Below, piece after piece: positions 60,401 through 64,000 of a DNA stretch of 64,000 nucleotides (position 1 is its first letter; every line of letters begins with the position of its first letter). The notes under the pieces are model-generated. The model worked only from the letters and a program-made list of their open reading frames with translations, was not told where the DNA came from and did not search any database. The translations under genes and the position numbers were made by a program. Source of the DNA: Asterias amurensis (taxonomy: Eukaryota > Echinodermata > Asteroidea > Forcipulatida > Asteriidae); the NCBI RefSeq assembly GCF_032118995.1, contig NC_092660.1, positions 1,627,501 through 1,691,500 on the forward strand, in the 5' to 3' direction.

Positions 60401-61944
60401 AGTCACTCTACAGTCAACTGATAAAGTGGGACCAAACATCATTATACGCTACCTAGCCCTGGATGATGATCAGGTACAATGCTATAATTAATCATTGAAA
60501 CTAGGGCTGTCTAAGTAGGTCACTGTGGCTGTGACTTTGGCTGTAGCTAATGGTGTTACTTCCCTGGTAGATATACAGAGTACCAGGCCCAGAATTCATA
60601 TGATTTGATTTCTTGTAAAAACATTTGATTTAAAGCAAACTACTAAAGAGGACGGAACAAATTCATTATGTCCGAGGAGGTAAAAGCCTCTGTTGCAGTT
60701 CGTCTTGATTATGGTGTCCCTTCAAAACTTTCCAGCAATTTTAAGATTGTCCATTGTGAAGTGTATAATGTATAATGTCCCTATCTTGAAAATAAAGGAC
60801 AGTTCACTTCAAGCCTTTATACCTGTTTGAAAGGCAGAATCGTTTAACTCACTGAAGCTATTCCAGGTTGCATAATACATTAATGGTGCCTTGACGTCAA
60901 TGCCATACTTGGGGCATACCTACAATGTCATTACAAAATCAAACAACAAGTTTTGTTTGCACTGACTGACTTTCCAATTCCAGAAGTTGTAATTTTTTGT
61001 TTCATACTTGTCATTGATACACAGGAATCCCGTCTGATTTGTCACCTTCAACTACTCAACTGGCCCGTTGGTGGCGTACCATCGTCACCAAAATCCATCG
61101 TGGAGTTGGTGACAGCCGTTAAAGAGTGGCAACTCGAGCATAAAGACGACCGAATTATAATTCAGTGCATGTAGGATGTTTGGTCATTTCCTTCTGCTAG
61201 TTTTCAATAAAAACGCATTCCAACAAAACTCTGAAAAATAAATGTTGTAACTTTAAGCTGGCTCATTGTTTTGAATGAAAAGAACAAAGTTTACGTTTTG
61301 CGGTTTGTGACAGTAACTTGATAATTTTTCAACTATTTTCAACGATTTTCAGTCAAGATCCAGATATAAATATAAACAGAGAAGAAACATCTCTAAGAGT
61401 TGCTGTAAGAACATGATAGGATGGTAGAATTATTTGTGTTTGACACAGAACAAATCCCAAAACGTTTACTGTGTTCACGACAACTCAAAATTGTTTTATT
61501 ATTTCTTGTTTGACAGTGACGGTGAGGGCGCTAGTGGATCATTCTGTGCTCTCCTTAACGTCATAGAGAGACTGAATATTGACAATGTGGTGGATGTCTT
61601 CCAAGAAGTCAAGAAACTCAGAGTCTCATGTCATAGATTGGTGCAGTCACAGGTAAGCCGAGTTTGATATCTCAAGGGTTGATACCGCTGTTATCATGCC
61701 GTGCGTTTCAGTAATGTTAGCCTAAGTAAATGCATGTAAAGTCTTCATCAAAAAGTGCGCACAACATTTTGTGCAACCTGAATGAATGATTCTTCATTCA
61801 GAGGACTTGAAAATTAAGTTACAAATGAAAAACCAAATATTGCATTTTGTATTATCGTTTTATTTTGTTCAGGAGCAGTACGAGTTGATATACGAGGCCA
61901 TATGGATGCATCTGGGCGCTGATGTCGTGTATGCAAACATTTAG
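42307..61944 (+). CDS. Receptor-type tyrosine phosphatase with Tie-like ectodomain (32 exons, complete)
   Basis: Single-pass receptor predicted to dephosphorylate tyrosines at the plasma membrane. The 32 exons total 4395 nt, 1464 residues plus TAG, all phases consistent. Order: signal peptide 1-32; Ig-like 33-132; Ig-like 133-216; EGF-like 217-261, 262-311, 312-357, 358-403; Cys-containing hinge 404-421; FN3 422-526, 527-634, 635-760; membrane helix about 769-790; basic stop-transfer 793-797; Pro/Ala/Thr juxtamembrane segment about 838-873; phosphatase D1 about 885-1201; D2 about 1202-1464. The Ig-EGF part resembles Tie receptors (NKWGPSC at the Ig/EGF junction, MCLPDPFGCTCAASFTGQQC in EGF2). 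D1 has KNRY, WPD (1070-1072), HCSTGIGRTG (C1105) and QYEF, so it should be active. D2 has WPV and QCIDGEGA (C1395, Arg replaced by Ala1401), so it should be inactive. A strong unpaired donor at 41743 (GGCAG|GTAAGT) hints at a 5' non-coding exon. Confidence 0.93.
42737..43036 (+). CDS. Phosphatase exon 2: first Ig-like domain
   Basis: It encodes EVPDFTCYNVRPLIQVGDHF through GISRFGAYNCEFSSPR. The Cys pair (TC...YNC with a preceding GAY) is the Ig hallmark. Its place before the second Ig domain and EGF repeats matches the Tie order, but similarity of this exon itself is weak. One NIT sequon. Confidence 0.85.
43271..44054 (+). repeat. Seven tandem 112-bp units copying the acceptor and 5' part of the next exon
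   Basis: GTGATGTATCTCCAGCCTCA (G for C in the first) starts at 43271, 43383, 43495, 43607, 43719, 43831 and 43943, and finally at 44055, the true Ig exon. Each later unit is preceded by ATTGTAG, an acceptor. Reading through a unit in the exon frame gives TGT AGG TGA, a stop. The unit boundary TGTAG|GTGATG resembles both an acceptor and a weak donor. Confidence 0.95.
44055..44306 (+). CDS. Phosphatase exon 3: second Ig-like domain
   Basis: It encodes DVSPASSTLTTSAGEDVTLT, then ELRWRHNGDDVTAW, ISILNVQLHHAGIYECFIVG and MKLLLR. The W, the L..V.L..AGIY.C pattern and the following Arg plus EGF match the Ig domain that precedes the EGF repeats in Tie. The first half of the exon is the source of the 112-bp array upstream. 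Confidence 0.88.
44832..44966 (+). CDS. Phosphatase exon 4: EGF-like domain 1
   Basis: CSPNKWGPSCDNDCPFCYNG, GQCDDKNGDCICAPGFGGLH and CDET. Eight-Cys laminin/MEGF-type EGF with WGP..C, as in the first EGF of Tie. Phase 1-1. Confidence 0.93.
45397..45750. repeat. Dispersed repeat split by a MITE (see 4380-4560)
   Basis: The left half runs to ...TTGTGTGTCCTGGGC and the right half from CCTTGGCAGGCCC to CTACAACACTGATGG. In the uninterrupted copy these halves are continuous. Phosphatase intron 4. Confidence 0.6.
45476..45716. mobile_element. Palindromic MITE, family 3, nested in another repeat
   Basis: GGGCCCAATTTCATAGAGCT to ...CTATGAAATTGGGCCC with inverted GAAATTTCTTCCTTGATAA blocks; close relative at 8466-8706. 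Confidence 0.85.
46062..46211 (+). CDS. Phosphatase exon 5: EGF-like domain 2
   Basis: NWFGQDSRLPCSSSDPVIAC, then MCLPDPFGCTCAASFTGQQC. The CLPDP(F/Y)GC(T/S)CA block is a distinctive feature of the second EGF of vertebrate Tie receptors. Phase 1-1. Confidence 0.93.
46640..47035. repeat. SINE-like sequence with a GCGCTATATAAATG tail, followed by a dispersed repeat
   Basis: GTCTGTAGCCAATAAGGCAC (tRNA-like A-box region) to TAAGCGCTATATAAATGCTT and (ATT)n at 46836-46870. The GCGCTATATAAATG tail is common to tRNA-derived SINEs of marine invertebrates. Right after it is the repeat also seen at 25660. Phosphatase intron 5. Confidence 0.55.
47316..47453 (+). CDS. Phosphatase exon 6: EGF-like domain 3
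   Basis: CEDGYFGAGCKLKCNCAGNA, VCDKGNGTCGSGVNCTTGFT, GENCQ. Compare G.YG..CKL.C.C in the third Tie EGF. Phase 1-1. Confidence 0.92.
48425..48562 (+). CDS. Phosphatase exon 7: EGF-like domain 4
   Basis: CPDGRFGVNCVHRCHCENNA, VCDKGYGTCPNNVMCANGFR, GDNCQ. Same length (138 nt) and Cys spacing as exon 6, with NAVCDKG shared, so a local exon duplication is likely. Confidence 0.92.
48865..48960 (-). repeat. tRNA-derived SINE fragment
   Basis: On the minus strand ATAGCTCAGTTGAGCACCGT (A box) and AAGGTTCTAGCC (B-box-like) about 40 bp apart, with TTAATCCGGAGATCTCAAGG between; the same core as 13060-13110. Phosphatase intron 7. Confidence 0.55.
49120..49173 (+). CDS. Phosphatase exon 8: short Cys-containing hinge
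   Basis: NSCPYGQIGLFPDCTACY, 18 codons, phase 1-1. It reads like the first third of an EGF-like module. Acceptor tttcag, donor ATG|GTAAGG. Confidence 0.8.
49290..49720 (+). mobile_element. tRNA-derived SINE with conserved central domain
   Basis: The tRNA-like head has the A box TGGCAGAGTGGTTATTAAGA (49302-49321) and the perfect B box GGTTCGAGTCC (49361-49371). The body contains CAGATGGGACGTAAAGCCGT and AGTAAAAGACCCCATAGTGC (49572-49640), resembling a central domain seen in SINEs of several marine animal phyla. Phosphatase intron 8. Confidence 0.65.
50112..50426 (+). CDS. Phosphatase exon 9: FN3 domain 1
   Basis: VPVSVIYEVSSEQDPSRTIT, then WIKAPQNKCPVIDYAIQYQL, IYMVRVFARNEAGLGVPQ. The W, Y.IQY and Y.VRVFARN.AG pattern is a fibronectin III fold. 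Phase 1-1. Confidence 0.9.
51351..51830 (+). CDS. Phosphatase exons 10-11: FN3 domain 2
   Basis: Exon 10 is 51351-51466 (EPTGSPTDFKTTSTTKHSVA, FSWSEIPCGQRNGVITKYR). Exon 11 is 51623-51830 (LSYRVL..., NISGLEPTTKYDFRLEGFNS, AGVGEDA). The intron splits the domain between the C and C' strands, as is common in receptor phosphatases. Confidence 0.9.
52222..53122 (+). CDS. Phosphatase exons 12-14: FN3 domain 3, membrane-proximal
   Basis: Exon 12 is 52222-52324, exon 13 is 52547-52781, exon 14 is 53083-53122. It contains DYVAAELPKKDLPATFTVGD, then NKPLEGNTQYDIYLGSVS. The AAEL...LP.TF.VGD...N.PL....Y.(I/V)Y pattern is what membrane-proximal FN3 regions of receptor phosphatases show, rather than those of Tie. 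The basic RRDTRGSR stretch may be cleavable (speculative). Confidence 0.88.
53473..53569 (+). CDS. Phosphatase exon 15: transmembrane helix
   Basis: VPQSASPP, then about 22 hydrophobic residues (IAAFVVPLMLIVLIGIVVAV plus VF), then KIR. Donor AG|GTAGTT is weak but phase fits. Confidence 0.9.
53955..54778 (+). CDS. Phosphatase exons 16-17: juxtamembrane region
   Basis: Exon 16 is 53955-53992 (RKKRLRHLYAVN, basic stop-transfer). Exon 17 is 54456-54778. Exon 17 holds a Tyr-containing acidic stretch (ENPDVDVTYDVI), a degenerate P-A-T repeat (PATTPATAPANKPATSLATA, about residues 847-866), a basic patch, and the start of D1 (IPLSELKDYVSKKKTETYKE). Confidence 0.9.
54937..58734 (+). CDS. Phosphatase exons 18-25: catalytic domain D1
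   Basis: Exons: 54937-55024, 55217-55293, 55748-55784, 56086-56183, 56625-56750, 56883-57034, 57799-57934, 58585-58734. Motifs in order: KNRYVTVIPYDFSRV, DYVNASYIDGF, YIASQGP, DMWRMIWQ, KIVMLTNL, EKYWPD, FTTWPDTALP (general-acid Asp1072), VVHCSTGIGRTGVF (nucleophile Cys1105, Arg1111) and AQYEFIFEVL. All catalytic loops are intact. The active-site loop is split after HC(AG|C) by a 764-bp intron containing a family 1 MITE. Confidence 0.93.
57062..57445. mobile_element. Palindromic MITE, family 1, full-length, inside the active-site intron
   Basis: TTAAAGACACTGGATACTAT to ...GTCCACTGCCTTTAA. It lies in the intron separating the HC of the D1 signature from STGIGRTG. Confidence 0.9.
57951..58264. 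repeat. Two tandem copies of a 161-bp intronic unit
   Basis: AATTTATCTGAGG starts at 57951 and 58112. GTTCTGTCTAGTGTTTTCCC and AACAATCACATTGGAGAAAG are shared exactly. Phosphatase intron 24. Confidence 0.9.
59078..61944 (+). CDS. Phosphatase exons 26-32: degenerate second phosphatase domain D2
   Basis: Exons: 59078-59177, 59499-59575, 59940-60074, 60348-60473, 61025-61170, 61517-61652, 61873-61944 (stop TAG 61942-61944). Motifs: EKNRFPDKLP, NYINACFLN, YIATQMPLPHTISDMWRMVY, CIVMLNTV, EYWP, LLNWPVGGVP (Asp to Val1362) and IQCIDGEGASGSF (Cys1395 kept, His to Gln, Arg to Ala1401). The usual DNYINA and KGYIA.Q are still recognisable, so the fold is probably kept while catalysis is lost, as in many receptor phosphatases. 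Confidence 0.92.
59630..59772. repeat. Tandem repeat of about 70 bp, about two copies
   Basis: CAGAGAAATATTTCCATCTG / CACAGAAATATTTCCATCTA followed by CTCACTG.TTCTAAAGTTCATAC, then a third partial CAACAGAAATATTGCATCTG. Phosphatase intron 27. Confidence 0.85.
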
Positions 61945-63103
61945 ACCCCCCCCCCCCCCTCCCGCCCATCAACTTGTGGAAGCCGTTACCAAAACGACCA
62001 GTCAAGTAAAGATAGAAAGTGGTCTACTTTATAAGACGGTCAAACTAACTTTTATTGTTGTTATTTAACTGTCTTTAATGCAGCCGGAAAGTGCTTTAAT
62101 TTTTGTGAGGGTGGTAATTGTTTCGACCGATTTTGTTTGATAACTGAGGTTTTTTTCGTGCTGATGGGCAACGGGCTCGATTGGCAGAGAAGTTTTTTCT
62201 GGTCAGGAGGATGTTACAAAAATAGTTCTGAAAATGTTGCAAATTTACTTCAAGAGAATTTCCACCATTTTTGTTTAGCCCACAAATAGGAAAATGTATA
62301 CAAATGTTGCACTTTTCCTTTAAAATTTCTTTTAAATTTTTAAATTTATTATTGTTTTATGACCGAGTCACATGTTTTTTTTTATGTTGCAGATATCGGG
62401 GGAAAATCATAAAGTGAACGGGTTTTCATTTTAAAACATGTGCCTGAATTGTAGGTTTTTACAGGTTGGTTGTATAATTGTGGTTAACAATGTTAATCAA
62501 TTAATACGTACAAATCAAAGGTTTAGATAGGACATCGAAGCAAGAGTCCGACCATAGTTTTTGGAAGGAAATATACTAATTATTAAACTTATAAATAGGT
62601 CATGCAATACTCGGACATTATTCAAACAATTTGTGAACTTAGGCTTTAAGAAGGAAACTAACTACACCCATTTTATAGGGTTGGAAGTTCGAACTCAGCA
62701 ATATTAGATAATTCTAAAAGTATACTTTGTTCGTTTCCTGCTTTTATCCCCATTGAGAACCAATACCACAGACAATGTAAAATGAAAGTTATGCGATTCG
62801 TGTCGATCCTTGAGCAGCTATATTATTTTATAGTAGTCATGCCTATTTTATTTAGTACTTCTTATTATTAAAGTAGGTTATAATGCCATCGATGTATAAT
62901 ACTGTAAATACAATTTGATAAGATCAACTGTAAGCCAAAAGAATTTGAAAGAAAATTTTATAAACAGAATCTGAAATAACGTTAAGTTTACTTTATTTTA
63001 TTATACTCAAGACATAATTACATTTACTTTTTGTTTAAATAGTCAGAACTTTTCAGAAGGAGTATAAAAATGTACGTATTATTAGTTTATGGTAATGTTA
63101 CTT

Positions 63104-63109
63104 AATAAA
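63104..63109 (+). promoter_or_regulatory. Candidate polyadenylation signal of the phosphatase gene
   Basis: AATAAA about 1.16 kb downstream of the stop codon, in AT-rich 3' sequence. Other signals may be used instead. Confidence 0.35.
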
Positions 63110-63374
63110 ATGTAGATGGATTTTCAGGAATGCTGTCATAGACCTAACAATATTATTTACAAAGAGTCCGAACCTTTTGAGGGATCGATCTATCGGTTGT
63201 TCAAGCAGTGTCATATTGCTTAATGCCAACCTTAGCCAAATTGCATGAAGCTGATAGCACAAAATACTGCTAAGAACATTTTTAACAAAATATCGAAAGT
63301 CTCCCAGTGTCTTGAAAAGATATTAAATATATTTGTTCGAACAATTGAAGATTAATTTTTTTATTTTTTATTTT

Positions 63375-63574
63375 CAGATGCCTTGAATTCTAGACCTCAG
63401 CTAAGGTCTCTTATTCAATTCAAATATTTTAGTGAGAAATTACTATTTTTTCTCAAAAAATATGTTAGTTCACCATGTTTTATACTATCAACAACTCTCC
63501 ATTACTCATTACCAAGTAAGTTTTTATGCCAATAATTATTTTGAGTAATAACCCAAAGTGTCCAGTGCCTTTAA
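63375..63574. mobile_element. Family 1 MITE, half element
   Basis: TCAGATGCCTTGAATTCTAG, GACCTCAGCTAAGGTCTC and the terminus AAGTGTCCAGTGCCTTTAA. Confidence 0.7.
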
Positions 63575-63844
63575 CAATTTGATTCTTATCTTATATAAAT
63601 GTAAAAAAATTAAAACTAATATGTGAAAATTTAATTTCTTACAGGTGGTAGAATTTTGTATTTATCATGGAAATTTTGAGCAGTTATGTCAGCATATGAA
63701 GAATACATCGCTATTGGAATACACAATCTAAGAAGCGTTTCTGACAGTAACATTTCTCAAATTCAAATTTTGGTGGATACAAAGTGAAATATTTCCACAC
63801 AACCATATGGAGTGATAGTAATGTTTACATTTTTATGAATTTGT

Positions 63845-64000
63845 TTCAACAAAACCTCAATAGAATTCACAGAATTCTGGAAAGGACTGAGTATAAGTGA
63901 CAGTGCTAACACAATATTCTTTATCACCGATGCAAATAAACCAATCCCGATGCAAATATACCATCTATACATCGTTGCGGTATCGCTGCTAAAATGGGAT
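63845..64000 (+). repeat. Part-unit of the tRNA-like tandem repeat, cut by the window end
   Basis: ACAGAATTCTGGAAAGGACT, ACACAATATTCTTTATC and CCATCTATACATCGTTGCGG match 34095-34195 closely. Confidence 0.75.

Larger units (their letters stand above)
61945..64000. other. Phosphatase 3' UTR and downstream DNA, no further gene seen
   Basis: A C-run follows the stop codon (61947-61960). The rest is AT-rich. A diverged family 1 MITE half (about 63375-63574) and a part-unit of the tRNA-like repeat (63845-64000) are present. The true transcript end is not determinable by eye. Confidence 0.6.

Noticed and set aside
63655..63731. Extra terminal exon of the phosphatase gene after acceptor ttcttacag
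   Set aside because: The 28-codon frame before TAA resembles nothing in the family, and exon 32 (61873-61944) gives the expected D2 C-terminus; chance is likely.

Overview
The window is animal genomic DNA. All three genes are split into many short exons with GT...AG introns, most of the sequence is AT-rich and non-coding, and it is full of short palindromic transposons. An echinoderm, most likely a sea star (Asteroidea), is inferred from two things. One is the gene content: a multi-SRCR receptor and an ACT-domain threonine dehydratase. The other is the dominant TTAA-flanked MITE, which I associate with sea star sequence. No species is assigned.

Three protein-coding genes were reconstructed exon by exon. 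Every junction keeps phase, and each model runs from ATG to stop. (1) Minus strand, 2145-14602: a 12-coding-exon, 464-residue PLP-dependent L-threonine/L-serine dehydratase with a C-terminal ACT domain. (2) Minus strand, 23070-33117: a 9-exon, 709-residue type I membrane protein with five SRCR domains, each on one exon, and a short cytoplasmic tail. (3) Plus strand, 42307-61944: a 32-exon, 1464-residue receptor tyrosine phosphatase. Its ectodomain (two Ig-like, about four EGF-like, three FN3) looks like the angiopoietin receptor Tie. Inside the cell it carries an intact phosphatase domain D1 and a degenerate D2. This Tie-like ectodomain on a phosphatase is the most notable object here.

The genes do not look like one pathway. 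The first is amino-acid catabolism, the second probably surface recognition or innate immunity, and the third phosphotyrosine signalling.

Between and inside the genes there are at least three TTAA-flanked palindromic MITE families and one GGGCCC-ended family. There is also a 4.7 kb foldback-type element with a nearly 2 kb tandem duplication (34438-39153), tRNA-derived SINEs and a tandem tRNA-like array. Local tandem arrays include a 112-bp array made of repeated copies of a splice acceptor plus the start of an exon, just upstream of the second Ig exon of the phosphatase gene. The 8.5 kb (14.6-23.1 kb) and 9.2 kb (33.1-42.3 kb) intergenic regions contain no gene I can support.
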